Assembly (NCBI GenBank): GCA_965203915.1
Contig: OZ241918.1
Span: forward strand, 806,001-870,000
Direction of reading: 5' to 3'
From: JASGCL01 sp965203915
GTDB lineage: Bacteria > Pseudomonadota > Alphaproteobacteria > JASGCL01
Length of the DNA: 64,000 nt
The first letter of the stretch is position 1, and the number at the start of each line of letters is the position of its first letter. Position numbers and translations under genes: made by a program. Of this stretch, positions 6,431-15,595 are shown one piece after another. The notes under the pieces were generated by a model, which made no database searches, was not told the origin of the DNA, and saw only the letters and a list, made by a program, of their open reading frames with translations.

Positions 6431-8863
6431 CTAAAAATCGCGGCGTCTTTTACCGCCGCCACCGCCGCCGCCACGACCGCCACCGCCGAAACCACCGCCG
6501 CGGTCACCGCCACGATCGTTGAAACGATTGCCAAAATCATCGCCTTCTTTAAATTCGCGAACACGACCGCCGCCAAAACCGCCACGGTCACCGCCGCCAC
6601 GGTCACCGCCGCCGCCACCACCGCGGCCGCCAAAGCCACCGCCGCCACGACCGCCGCCAAAACCACCGCGACCACCGCCACCGCCACGACCACCGCGGTC
6701 TCCACCGCCGCGTTCGCCACGATCGCCTTTATTTTTTGGTTCCAAATTAAGGTCAGCACCCGTTTGTTGGTCAACCATGCGCATCGACAGGCTTACTTTG
6801 CCCCGTTCGGTGCCCAGGCATTTTACCCAAACCATGTCGCCTTCTTTTACCATGTCGCTTGGATGTTCAACGCGATGTTCGGCCATTTCGGACACATGCA
6901 CCAAACCATCTTTTGCACCCATGTATGTTACGAACACGCCAAAATCAACGACTGACGCGACCTTGCCATGATATATTTTGCCAGCTTCCGCTTCTGCAAC
7001 AATGCTTTGAATCCAATCATAAGCGGCTTTGCCTTTTGTTTCGTCGTTGGCCGCAATGGTGATAAGACCTTCATCGTCAATATCAACCTTCGCGCCTGTT
7101 ACTTCAACGATCTCGCGGATAACCTTACCGCCCGTGCCAATAACTTCGCGGATCTTTTCTTTGGGAACCGTGAAGGTGGTGAGGCGAGGGGCATTTTTCG
7201 ATACTTCTTGGCGACCATGGTCAATGACCTTGGCCATTTCACCCAAGATATGCAAACGCCCTTGTTTGGCTTGAGCCAAGGCAATTTTCATAATATCCGC
7301 AGTGATAGAAGTGATTTTCAGATCCATTTGTAAGGAGGTGACGCCGTCTTTGGTGCCAGCCACTTTAAAATCCATATCGCCGAGGTGATCTTCATCACCC
7401 AAAATATCAGAAAGCACAGCATAATCGCCGCCTTCTTTTATCAAGCCCATGGCAATACCAGCGCAGGGTGCACTTAATGGCACCCCAGCGTCCATCATTG
7501 CCATCGAGCCACCGCAAACGGAGGCCATGGATGACGAGCCGTTGGATTCAGTAATTTCAGAAACCAAACGCAGCATGTAGGGGAAATCATCTTTTTTGGG
7601 CAACAAGGGGCGCAGGGCACGCCATGCCAATTTGCCATGACCAATTTCGCGACGGCCAGGTGAACCAATACGGCCAGCCTCGCCAACTGAAAATGGTGGA
7701 AAGTTATAATGCAGCAAAAATTCTTCTTTGAATTCGCCATCAATAGCATCGATAATTTGTTTGTCTTGGGTGGTGCCCAGCGTGGCTATCACCAATGCTT
7801 GGGTTTCGCCACGGGTAAAGATAGCCGAACCGTGGGTTTTGCGTAACACACCCACTTTGCAATCGATTTGGCGAATATCTTCCAACCCGCGACCATCGAT
7901 ACGTTTTTTGCTGGATAAAATATTGTGACGAACAATAGTTGCCTTTAAATCTTCTAACAACCTGGCAACCAATTGTTTGGCACCTGGCTGTTCCATATCG
8001 GCTTTGGCTTCGTTGGCCACGGCTTCCGCCACCAATTTTTTAACCGCATCCAAGGCCGCATAACGTTCTTGTTTTTTGGTTTGTTGGTAAGCCGATTTTA
8101 AAGCATCGGTTGCAACCTTATCAATAATTTTTTTCAAATTGCTGGCGTAGGCTGGTTGCGCAGCAACCGCGCGCGTTGATTTGCCAACTTTTGCTTTTAA
8201 TTCGTTAATCATGTCGATAACTTCTTGCAAAGCCTTATGGCCAAAAGTAACCGCGTCCAACATGGTTTCTTCGCTCAATTGGCTGGCTTCTGATTCGACC
8301 ATCAAAACACCTTCCTTGGTGCCCGCAACAACAAGGTCCAACATGGTATCAACCAATTCGGATTTGGTGGGGTTCAATATGAATTGATCGTTTTTATAGG
8401 CAACACGGCAAGCACCGATGGGACCCAAAAAAGGAATATCAGAAATGGCCAAGGCCGCCGACGAGCCAATCATGGCAGCAATATCAGGATCATTTTCCAG
8501 ATCATGAGAGAGCAGGGTGGCGATAATTTGAGTTTCATTCTGAAAATTTTCAGCAAACAATGGGCGGATGGGCCTATCGATAAGGCGTGAAGTCAAAACT
8601 TCCTTTTCGGTTGGCCGACCTTCACGTTTGAAAAAACCGCCAGGCACGCGCCCCGCGGCATAAAATTTTTCTTGGTAATGGACTGATAAAGGGAAAAAAT
8701 CTTGTTCAGGTTTTGATTCTTTCAACGCGACCACGGTGCATAATACCTGGGTATCGCCATAGGTTACGAGCACGGCACCGTCGGCTTGTCTTGCCAAATG
8801 CCCTGTTTCTAATTTTAGTGTTTTGCCGCCCCAGTTTTTTTCAACAACATGATGATTGAACAT
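6431..8863 (-). CDS. pnp: Polyribonucleotide nucleotidyltransferase with a long RGG-rich C-terminal tail
   Basis: PNPase degrades RNA 3' to 5' by phosphorolysis and is a core mRNA-decay enzyme. Two RNase PH domains are visible (GRVPGGFFKREGRP in the first; FSVGEAGRIGSPGRREIGHG in the second). They are followed by a KH domain (REVIGTGGKVIREI, about residue 560) and an S1 domain (GKIYHGKVASVVDFGVFV to SLSMRMV). The family usually ends shortly after S1. Here about 100 more residues consist almost only of Gly, Arg, Asp and Phe in RGG/GGRGG repeats, broken by one charged segment and ending KRRRDF. RGG tails bind RNA and can drive condensation in other proteins; that role here is inferred. It follows rpsO, as in the classic rpsO-pnp operon. 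Confidence 0.97.
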   Translation of the reverse strand: MFNHHVVEKNWGGKTLKLETGHLARQADGAVLVTYGDTQVLCTVVALKESKPEQDFFPLSVHYQEKFYAAGRVPGGFFKREGRPTEKEVLTSRLIDRPIRPLFAENFQNETQIIATLLSHDLENDPDIAAMIGSSAALAISDIPFLGPIGACRVAYKNDQFILNPTKSELVDTMLDLVVAGTKEGVLMVESEASQLSEETMLDAVTFGHKALQEVIDMINELKAKVGKSTRAVAAQPAYASNLKKIIDKVATDALKSAYQQTKKQERYAALDAVKKLVAEAVANEAKADMEQPGAKQLVARLLEDLKATIVRHNILSSKKRIDGRGLEDIRQIDCKVGVLRKTHGSAIFTRGETQALVIATLGTTQDKQIIDAIDGEFKEEFLLHYNFPPFSVGEAGRIGSPGRREIGHGKLAWRALRPLLPKKDDFPYMLRLVSEITESNGSSSMASVCGGSMAMMDAGVPLSAPCAGIAMGLIKEGGDYAVLSDILGDEDHLGDMDFKVAGTKDGVTSLQMDLKITSITADIMKIALAQAKQGRLHILGEMAKVIDHGRQEVSKNAPRLTTFTVPKEKIREVIGTGGKVIREIVEVTGAKVDIDDEGLITIAANDETKGKAAYDWIQSIVAEAEAGKIYHGKVASVVDFGVFVTYMGAKDGLVHVSEMAEHRVEHPSDMVKEGDMVWVKCLGTERGKVSLSMRMVDQQTGADLNLEPKNKGDRGERGGGDRGGRGGGGGRGGFGGGRGGGGFGGRGGGGGGDRGGGDRGGFGGGRVREFKEGDDFGNRFNDRGGDRGGGFGGGGRGGGGGGGKRRRDF
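6434..6725 (-). repeat. Gly/Arg codon-repeat region encoding the PNPase RGG tail
   Basis: On the plus strand this stretch is a chain of ACCGCC/GCCACC units, imperfect and of mixed period, encoding GGR, RGG and GDRGG runs. It is far richer in G and C than its surroundings. It opens long spurious frames on the other strand. Such low-complexity DNA is prone to length change by slippage. Confidence 0.8.
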
Positions 8864-8923
8864 ATCGATTCTTTCTTTTATATTTTTTTTATATTATATT
8901 ATTTTCCATATTTCGCGACGGCA

Positions 8924-9193
8924 CTATTTTCTTAGATCAAGCTTTTCGATAGTCGTTGTGTACAGTTTTTCGTCTTTTCGCTTCAAATAATTTAGCAAAC
9001 GACGACGCTTACCGACCAGCAACAATAGCCCGCGCCGCGAATGAATATCCTTGGGGTGGGTTTCTAGATGGCTGGTGATATCTTTGATACGCGCGGTCAT
9101 GATGGCTACCTGCACTTCGGGCGAGCCAGTATCTTTTTGATTTCTAACAAAGTCTTTGATGGCCGTCTTTTTTGCGGCGGTGGAAAGAGTCAT
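8924..9193 (-). CDS. rpsO: 30S ribosomal protein S15
   Basis: S15 is a primary 16S rRNA binder in the 30S platform. The 89-residue length is exact for the family. Diagnostic segments are DTGSPEVQVA near residue 22, THLETHPKDIHSRRGLL and LVGKRRRLLNYLKRKD. It lies between truB and pnp in the conserved truB-rpsO-pnp order, 60 bases upstream of pnp. S15 autoregulates through its leader in E. coli; I could not identify a comparable structure here. Confidence 0.98.
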   Translation of the reverse strand: MTLSTAAKKTAIKDFVRNQKDTGSPEVQVAIMTARIKDITSHLETHPKDIHSRRGLLLLVGKRRRLLNYLKRKDEKLYTTTIEKLDLRK

Positions 9194-9239
9194 GATGATA
9201 TGCGGGCAATAATTTTTCTAAGAATTTTTTATAAATGAA

Positions 9240-10325
9240 TTACAGAACAAAAATTCTTTTTGGTATAAGGAGGGATTCAAGAGATGATATGTTGATACAC
9301 GGTTGACATTGATTTTCTATTTCATTTTTTGCTTCACAAGATACAAAACCAATAGGTTGTTTGTTATTATCAAGCGCGAATAAAATATTCAAATTGTTTT
9401 TTTCGGTTTCAGCTTTATTTTTCGTTCTATCTTTTGAATAATGGACAATAATTTTTTTTCCTAAACGCAGTGCGATTGAATCAGCTTCATTTAGGGAAAT
9501 GGTTTCTAGGCCCATCAGGGTTGCCAAGTTTTTATCAACAGGATTATCTGAAAAGAATTTCTTGTTGTAAAAATCTATCAGCGCAGATTCCACCCTGTGG
9601 CTATAATCTATTTTTTCTAGCTTAGCAAGGGAAAAAGCATCGTTTAATGAAAAATTTCCGACTGATAATCTTTTTAAAGCGGCGAGGTGCCCATGGCTTC
9701 CTAACTTTTTTGCGATGTCATGGCCAAGGGTGCGGACATATAATCCCGCCGCGCCGCGCACGCGCAGCACAAAATCGGTCGCGGACAATTGCTCAACCAA
9801 TGATAAATTATATATATCAATGGGGCGCGGTGCTAGGGGCGGTGGCGGTGGTGTCGCCAACCCCGTTGCGGCGTTGCTGGCGCTGTCCTTCGCCCATTTG
9901 CGCGCCACTTCATAACTGCGCACGCCCTGCACCTTGATAGCCGAAAAGAGGGGGGGGATTTGGCTACCTTTCCCCAGGAATGAGGGCAAAATATTTTCGA
10001 TGGCGGCAGGACTTGGGATGATATCGCTTGTCGCCACCACGTTACCCGTGATGTCTTGGCTGTCGGTGGCGGTGCCAAAGCGTAACACAAATTCATATTC
10101 TTTGCTGTTGGCTAGAATATAGGGCAGGGCTTTGGTGGCTTCGCCCAAGCCTATCAACAACAATCCCGTGGCGAAGGGGTCAAGGGTGCCGCCATGACCA
10201 ATTTTTTTACCACCAAACAGCCTGCGCGTTTTTGCCATGGCCTGGGTCGATGTTAAACCAACAGGCTTATCCAACAGAACAAAACCGCTAAGGTTGCGGC
10301 GCGGATTTTCGGGCGTGGTTGTCAT
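9240..10325 (-). CDS. truB: tRNA pseudouridine-55 synthase
   Basis: TruB isomerises uridine 55 in the T-loop of tRNAs. The N-terminal part has GFVLLDKPVGLTST and the catalytic motif GGTLDPFATGLL with the nucleophilic Asp (about residue 50). Later come FSAIKVQGVRSYEVAR and YVRTLGHDIAKKLG. At 361 residues it is somewhat longer than usual, through a C-terminal segment after about residue 245 that is Lys/Asn-rich. Its start codon overlaps the ribD stop (ATGA type), implying translational coupling. Confidence 0.95.
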   Translation of the reverse strand: MTTTPENPRRNLSGFVLLDKPVGLTSTQAMAKTRRLFGGKKIGHGGTLDPFATGLLLIGLGEATKALPYILANSKEYEFVLRFGTATDSQDITGNVVATSDIIPSPAAIENILPSFLGKGSQIPPLFSAIKVQGVRSYEVARKWAKDSASNAATGLATPPPPPLAPRPIDIYNLSLVEQLSATDFVLRVRGAAGLYVRTLGHDIAKKLGSHGHLAALKRLSVGNFSLNDAFSLAKLEKIDYSHRVESALIDFYNKKFFSDNPVDKNLATLMGLETISLNEADSIALRLGKKIIVHYSKDRTKNKAETEKNNLNILFALDNNKQPIGFVSCEAKNEIENQCQPCINISSLESLLIPKRIFVL

Positions 10326-11542
10326 GATAAGTTAGTGGGTGAGTAATGATATTTGCTTGCCTTACCCTGACGCTGGTCAAAATACATTTCTGAATCGGGG
10401 GTTAGACCATGGGTTATAGATTTAATATCAATGGGGCAGTCCCCCGCCGCGCCCAATGTTACATCGCTTTGTTCGCACAACCATAATTCATCGACCAACG
10501 ACCCCGCGCGAAGGCTTGATAATAATTGCCCGCCTGTTTCTATCAACAATCGGCTGACTCCCATCTCCGCAATTTTTTCTAATATCGCTGCCCATGAAAA
10601 ATATCCTGCTTTGCTTTGCTCATCGGCACCCAAGATAATTTGAGTTACATGATGCGCGGCGGGAAGGGCAGGATTAATTTGGGCAGAAAAAATAATCAGG
10701 GGTTGCGATTCCGCCGTTTGAAATATTCTTTCCCTCCCCGTTAGGCGGTTTTGAGAATCAAGGATAAAACGTGGTTTTTGCAATATGGGCAAACCGCGTT
10801 CGCGAATGGTTAATAGCGGGTTGTCGGCCAAAACGGTGTTGGCCGAAACCAACAACCCATCATAAAGGCAACGAATATATTGCGCAAAAAATTGTAATTG
10901 TCCGCGTGTGATTTGATGGTGGGGCGATGCCGCCATCGATAAGGTTTGATGAGCAGGTTGATGTTTGATAATGGTTTTGCCATCAGCCGACAGTGCCATT
11001 TTTATCGCCACCAGCGGGCGATGGCGTTGTAAGCGCAGGATAAAACCATGGTAGGATTCTTTTGCCAACCCTTGCCATTTTTTTTGTTCGCGATTAGGTT
11101 GGGCATGGGGGGCGATGGGGCAGGCGAGCAAAACCTTCACCGCGCCATTTGTTCTTTTTTTTATTAATTCTAGCCCCAAGCCGTTGGTGCGCGGGTCAGG
11201 GTCAAGGCAGCCCACCACCACACGTTTTATGCCCGCCGCGACAATATTCTCGGCGCAGGATAAAGAGCGATGCGCCGAATGATGGGCGCAAGGTTCCAGC
11301 GATAGATACAAACTGGCGTTGTTAGGAATTTTTGGTTGCCGCGCCAATAATATTTCTTCGGCATGGGGGCGACCACCCACCGCGGTGATGGCGACATCAA
11401 TAACCTGGTCGGGGGTGGCAAGCACGGCCGCCACCGCGGGGTTTGCACCACTTAACCCCCATTGCCGACGGCATAAAGACAAACAAAGCGAGAGGTATTC
11501 TTCATCCTTGGCAGAAAAGGCCGATTGCTTATCATCCATCAT
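10322..11542 (-). CDS. ribD: Bifunctional riboflavin biosynthesis deaminase/reductase
   Basis: RibD catalyses the second and third steps of riboflavin synthesis: deamination of the pyrimidine from GTP, then ribosyl side-chain reduction. The N-terminal deaminase domain shows GANPAVAAVLA, GGRPHAEEILL (zinc His and catalytic Glu) and LEPCAHH with a second Cys in SLSC. The C-terminal reductase domain begins near VAIKMALSADGKT. The usual HHGxTPPC zinc loop is replaced by HHSAHRSLSC, keeping the two cysteines. ribE, which often follows, is absent here. It overlaps nrdR upstream and truB downstream by a few bases. Confidence 0.94.
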   Translation of the reverse strand: MMDDKQSAFSAKDEEYLSLCLSLCRRQWGLSGANPAVAAVLATPDQVIDVAITAVGGRPHAEEILLARQPKIPNNASLYLSLEPCAHHSAHRSLSCAENIVAAGIKRVVVGCLDPDPRTNGLGLELIKKRTNGAVKVLLACPIAPHAQPNREQKKWQGLAKESYHGFILRLQRHRPLVAIKMALSADGKTIIKHQPAHQTLSMAASPHHQITRGQLQFFAQYIRCLYDGLLVSANTVLADNPLLTIRERGLPILQKPRFILDSQNRLTGRERIFQTAESQPLIIFSAQINPALPAAHHVTQIILGADEQSKAGYFSWAAILEKIAEMGVSRLLIETGGQLLSSLRAGSLVDELWLCEQSDVTLGAAGDCPIDIKSITHGLTPDSEMYFDQRQGKASKYHYSPTNLS

Positions 11543-11999
11543 TATTTTTTTCGCCGATTTCTTTTTCTATAAAATTTTCAAAGTCTTTGACCTTATCAAA
11601 ATCTTTATAGACCGAGGCATAGCGAATAAAGGCAACCTTATCAAGGCTGGCGAGGCGTTTCATAACCCATTCGCCGATACGGTGGGTGGGGATTTCGCTG
11701 TCGCCCGCGGTTTCCAATTCCCGCACCAGGCTGGAAATAATGGCTTCTAACTTGTCATTGTTGATGCCGCGTTTCCTGCAGGCCAAGGCTATCGAGCGTG
11801 CCAATTTTTCGCGTTGAAAAATTTCGACACCGCCCGTGCGCTTCACCACCATCAATTCGCGCAGTTCGATACGTTCAAAGGTGCTAAACCTTGCGCCGCA
11901 TTTTTTACATTGCCTGCGCCGTTTGATAATTTTGCTGTCGTCGCTTAGCCGTGAGTCTTTGACGTCCGATTCTTCGTGGGCACAAAATGGGCAACGCAT
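11532..11999 (-). CDS. nrdR: Transcriptional repressor NrdR
   Basis: NrdR represses ribonucleotide reductase genes in response to ATP/dATP. The N-terminal zinc ribbon is complete (MRCPFCAHEESDVKDSR, then RRQCKKCGARFSTFER). An ATP-cone domain follows from about residue 48 (VVKRTGGVEIFQREKLARS). The length of 155 residues is typical. It lies 11 bases after glyA, and glyA-nrdR-ribD is a standard alphaproteobacterial order. Confidence 0.97.
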   Translation of the reverse strand: MRCPFCAHEESDVKDSRLSDDSKIIKRRRQCKKCGARFSTFERIELRELMVVKRTGGVEIFQREKLARSIALACRKRGINNDKLEAIISSLVRELETAGDSEIPTHRIGEWVMKRLASLDKVAFIRYASVYKDFDKVKDFENFIEKEIGEKNNDG

Positions 12000-12010
12000 C
12001 GCCGCCTTTT

Positions 12011-13300
12011 CTATAACTTGCTATAGATAGGAAAATCGTGGCAGAGTTTTAACACCTTGGCTTTGACCGCTGATTCAACCGCTGGATTTTCGGTTTTGCC
12101 ACCTTGTAATCCATCAAGCACTTCCAAAATATATTGTGCCACCAATTTTATTTCTTTGGTGCCAAACCCGCGCGATGTTACCGCGGGGGTGCCAAGGCGA
12201 ATGCCCGACGTCACCGTTGGTTTTTCGGGGTCGTTGGGAATACCATTTTTGTTGCAAGTGATACCCGCGCGATCCAATGCCTTTTCAGCCACATCGCCCG
12301 TGATTTTTTTGGGACGCAGGTCAACCAACATCAAATGGGTGTCGGTGCCGCCCGAAACAATTTGCAACCCGCCCTTCATCAATTCTTCGGCAAGCAAGGC
12401 GGCATTTTCCACAACCTGCTTGATGTAGGTTTTGAATTCTGGTTTTAAGGCTTCGCCAAAACCGACGGCCTTACCCACCATCGATGCCAACAGCGGGCCA
12501 CCCTGCAACCCAGGGAAAATAGCCGAATTAACTTTTTTGGCAATGTCTTCATTGTTGGTTAATATCAAACCGCCGCGCGAACAGCGCAATGTTTTGTGGG
12601 TGGTTGATGTAACCACATCGGCCAAGGGCAACGGATTGGGGTGCACCCCCGCCGCAACCAGCCCCGCAAAATGCGCCATATCGACAAACAAAAACGCGCC
12701 AACCTTATCGGCGATAGCGCGGAATTTTTTAAAATCGATGATACGGGCATAGGCCGAGCCCCCCGTGATGATAATTTTTGGTTTATGTTCCAAAGCCATT
12801 TCTTCGGCTTGGTCGTAATCTATCACGCCATCTTGGCGCACGCCATAATTGACAGGTTTGAACCATTTGCCACTGATATTGGGCGCGGCACCGTGGGTCA
12901 AATGCCCACCCGCCGACAGGGCCAAACCCATGAAGGTATCGCCTGGCTTCATCAACGACATAAAAACCGCTTGGTTGGCTTGCGAACCCGAATGGGGTTG
13001 CACATTGGCAAATTTGGCACCAAACAATTTGCAAACCCGCGCGATGGCAAGGTCTTCCATTTCGTCGGCATGTTCGCAACCGCCGTAATAACGTTTGTGC
13101 GGATAACCTTCGGCATATTTGTTGGTGAAGATAGAACCGATGGATTCCATCACCGCGCGCGACACAAGGTTTTCAGAGGCTATCAATTCCAATCCTTCTG
13201 ATTGGCGTTTCAATTCGCGATGTTGGATGGCGTCGATCTCGGGGTCGCTGCTTGCTAATGACGCATTAAAAAATTCTTTTTGGTTTGCTAGGTTATTCAT
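12011..13300 (-). CDS. glyA: Serine hydroxymethyltransferase
   Basis: This PLP enzyme interconverts serine and glycine while charging tetrahydrofolate with a one-carbon unit. It shows GLELIASENLVS, the glycine-rich HSGSQANQAV segment, HLTHG and the PLP lysine in VTSTTHKTLRCSRGG (most homologues read RGPRGG). At 429 residues it is full length. An AAGGA ribosome-binding site sits 11 bases before the ATG. It is the first gene of the leftward glyA-nrdR-ribD-truB-rpsO-pnp series and is divergent from the GTPase gene at 13412. Confidence 0.98.
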   Translation of the reverse strand: MNNLANQKEFFNASLASSDPEIDAIQHRELKRQSEGLELIASENLVSRAVMESIGSIFTNKYAEGYPHKRYYGGCEHADEMEDLAIARVCKLFGAKFANVQPHSGSQANQAVFMSLMKPGDTFMGLALSAGGHLTHGAAPNISGKWFKPVNYGVRQDGVIDYDQAEEMALEHKPKIIITGGSAYARIIDFKKFRAIADKVGAFLFVDMAHFAGLVAAGVHPNPLPLADVVTSTTHKTLRCSRGGLILTNNEDIAKKVNSAIFPGLQGGPLLASMVGKAVGFGEALKPEFKTYIKQVVENAALLAEELMKGGLQIVSGGTDTHLMLVDLRPKKITGDVAEKALDRAGITCNKNGIPNDPEKPTVTSGIRLGTPAVTSRGFGTKEIKLVAQYILEVLDGLQGGKTENPAVESAVKAKVLKLCHDFPIYSKL

Positions 13301-13411
13301 GATAAAAAAGTCCTTAAAAAAAGTAGCATGTTGATATTTTTTGTTATTCTCGATTGACTGGAACTTTACTAAACAAATTTATCGTGTTATTCAAGTATAA
13401 AAATATAGACA

Positions 13412-14473
13412 ATGTTGAGAGAGAAAATTCCCGCCACCGTTATCACTGGCTTTTTAGGCAGTGGCAAAACAACCTTGCTTGCTCATTTGCTTAAGAACAG
13501 CGGCGGGCAACGTATCGCCGTGTTGATAAACGAATTTGGTTCCTTGGGGATGGATGAAGCCATTGTTCAGAATCAGTGCGATGATGCTTGCAAACCGCAA
13601 GAAATTATCGAATTGGCGAATGGTTGCATTTGTTGCACCGTGGCGGATGATTTTTTACCCGCGATGCAAAAAATTTTAGACAATGCTGATAGCGAAGCCA
13701 AACCCATAGACCATATTATTATCGAAACCTCGGGTCTTGCCCTACCCAAGCCATTGTTGAAGGCTTTTCAGTGGCATGATATTGCACCGCGGGTTACCGT
13801 CAATGGCGTGGTGGCGGTGGTTGATGGCCCCGCGATATTAAGCGGCCGATTCCAAGATGTGCCAGCGGCAAACAGGGAAAAGCCCGTCCCCGCCCCCGAA
13901 CATGATAATGAATTGGCGGAATTGTTTGAAGACCAATTGCTGTGCGCCGATATTGTTTTGTTAAACAAATGCGATATCATGTCGGCGGCCGAGCGAAAAA
14001 AAATTATCGAGGATATGCGTTCGGGAAAGATAGAGGGCTTACGCCCCGCCGCCAAAATTATAGAAACCACCCACGGCGTGGTCGACCCCCGTGTGGTGTT
14101 GGGAATGGGGCAAGCGGTTGAAATGGATTTGGATAATCGCAAAAGCCATCATGACGATGAAGAAGAACATGGCCATGATGAATTTGCTACCTTCATCGTA
14201 ACATTTGGGGAGGTTGAAGATGAAAAAAAATTGGAAAAGATTATCCAACAATTATTACAGGACCATGATATTTTGCGCATGAAGGGGTTGATAACGCGCC
14301 GCGGCAAACCCCGCCAAGAAATTTGGCAAGTGGCTGGCCCGCGCATAGAACATTATTTTCAGCAGGGGATAAAAAACAACGATGGCCCGCCTAAAGAATC
14401 GCAATTGGTGGTGATAGGATTAAAGGGGCTGGATGAAAAAACCATCACCCAAGCCTTGCAATCCGCCGCGTAA
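13412..14473 (+). CDS. CobW/YjiA-type (COG0523) P-loop GTPase, putative metal chaperone
   Basis: G3E GTPases of this family deliver or manage metals such as zinc, cobalt or nickel. The protein has a Walker A loop in TGFLGSGKTTLL (residues 12-23), the family's CxCC motif in NGCICCTV (about 71-78), an ETSGLALP switch region and NKCD for guanine recognition. A histidine/acid-rich segment (KSHHDDEEEHGHDE, about residue 246) precedes the C-terminal domain and is typical of metal-handling members. It is a single gene divergent from glyA. The metal specificity cannot be read, and no Zur box was recognised in the 111-base upstream region. Confidence 0.9.
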   Translation: MLREKIPATVITGFLGSGKTTLLAHLLKNSGGQRIAVLINEFGSLGMDEAIVQNQCDDACKPQEIIELANGCICCTVADDFLPAMQKILDNADSEAKPIDHIIIETSGLALPKPLLKAFQWHDIAPRVTVNGVVAVVDGPAILSGRFQDVPAANREKPVPAPEHDNELAELFEDQLLCADIVLLNKCDIMSAAERKKIIEDMRSGKIEGLRPAAKIIETTHGVVDPRVVLGMGQAVEMDLDNRKSHHDDEEEHGHDEFATFIVTFGEVEDEKKLEKIIQQLLQDHDILRMKGLITRRGKPRQEIWQVAGPRIEHYFQQGIKNNDGPPKESQLVVIGLKGLDEKTITQALQSAA

Positions 14474-14581
14474 TTTTTTTATTGATGGGCGATGGGGCAA
14501 AGCCTGGCGCGGCGGTGGCGGCAATAGTTTATTAGCGACCTGTCGCAAAATATCACGCAATGCAAATCAATGAATGCAAAA

Positions 14582-15571
14582 TTATTTTTTGCTTGTTGGT
14601 TTTTTTGCGGTTTTATTTTTGTTAGGATTTTTTTTGGCCGTCGATTTTTTGCGTGGCGTCGAAACAATGTTACTGCTTGGTTTTTTGGAAATGCCTTTGA
14701 CCAGCAAACTTTTGATAATACGGTTGGTCGAATCCTTGATGACAAAGGTTATTTTTTTATCCCTGGTTTTAATTTTTTCGCCCTTTTGCGGCACGTAGCC
14801 CGCCAAGGCTAAAACCACGCCGCCCACGGTATCGATATCGATGTCATCAACGGGGGAGGTTAAATGGATACCGAAATGTTTTTCAAAATCCTCGGTCCGC
14901 ATCAAGGGATTAACAAGGAAGCCTTCGCGTGTTTCTATCAGGCTAGATTTGCTGGCGGCAAAAATATCGCGATCCATCTCGCCGATAATTTCTTCCGCCA
15001 GGTCGGTGACGGTAACCAAACCATCGGTGCCGCCATATTCATCAACCACGATGGCTAAGTGGCGTTTTTCTTCGCGCATTTTTGCCAACAGTTCAAAAAC
15101 CGGCATGGCGTTGGAAACAAAAATAACGGGGCGTGCCAAATGTTTCAATGAAAAAATATTTTTATCATTTTCTTTGCTGCCGTTTTTTTGCGCCCCTGAC
15201 TTGCCATCGCCGCCATTTTTATAGGCAGCATCCAACCCATAATGATGCAACGCCCATAGGATAGACTTCGAATGAATAAAACCGATGATATGGTCAGGGT
15301 CGTCGCCATAGATAGGATAGCGGGTTTGCGGCGATTTCACCACCTGGGCCACCACCTCGGGCAGGGTCATGTGGCCAGATAAAAATTTTATATCGGCGCG
15401 CGGCACCATAACATCTTCGGCCTTCATGCGGGAAGCCGTCATGATGTTGTTCAGCATATCCATTTCTTCTTCGCTCAAAGAATCCAAATGCTGTTCGTGG
15501 GCCAGACGCAATTGGTCCAATTGCTGGCGCATGTTTTGTTTGCGGAATGAAAGAATTCTTTTTAATATCAT
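14582..15571 (-). CDS. corC: CorC/HlyC-type CBS-domain protein
   Basis: CorC-like proteins carry two CBS domains and a C-terminal CorC/HlyC domain, and are linked to Mg/Co efflux and membrane integrity. Visible are EDVMVPRADIKFL (start of the CBS pair, about residue 54), RYPIYGDD, AIVVDEYGGTDGLVT and the C-terminal VGGVVLALAG. A basic tail of about 35 residues (Lys, Thr, Ser) ends the protein and looks disordered. Gene order miaB-phoH-ybeY-corC is conserved across proteobacteria. The usual next gene, lnt, is not here. Confidence 0.92.
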   Translation of the reverse strand: MILKRILSFRKQNMRQQLDQLRLAHEQHLDSLSEEEMDMLNNIMTASRMKAEDVMVPRADIKFLSGHMTLPEVVAQVVKSPQTRYPIYGDDPDHIIGFIHSKSILWALHHYGLDAAYKNGGDGKSGAQKNGSKENDKNIFSLKHLARPVIFVSNAMPVFELLAKMREEKRHLAIVVDEYGGTDGLVTVTDLAEEIIGEMDRDIFAASKSSLIETREGFLVNPLMRTEDFEKHFGIHLTSPVDDIDIDTVGGVVLALAGYVPQKGEKIKTRDKKITFVIKDSTNRIIKSLLVKGISKKPSSNIVSTPRKKSTAKKNPNKNKTAKKPTSKK

Positions 15572-15595
15572 GGTGTTTCCTTTTATGGTTATTTT

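Noticed and set aside
6406..6971. Long open frames on both strands across the end of pnp, Ala/Thr- or Pro/Arg-rich
   Set aside because: They are by-products of the Gly/Arg codon repeats of the PNPase tail; composition is not protein-like and the pnp frame carries conserved domains.
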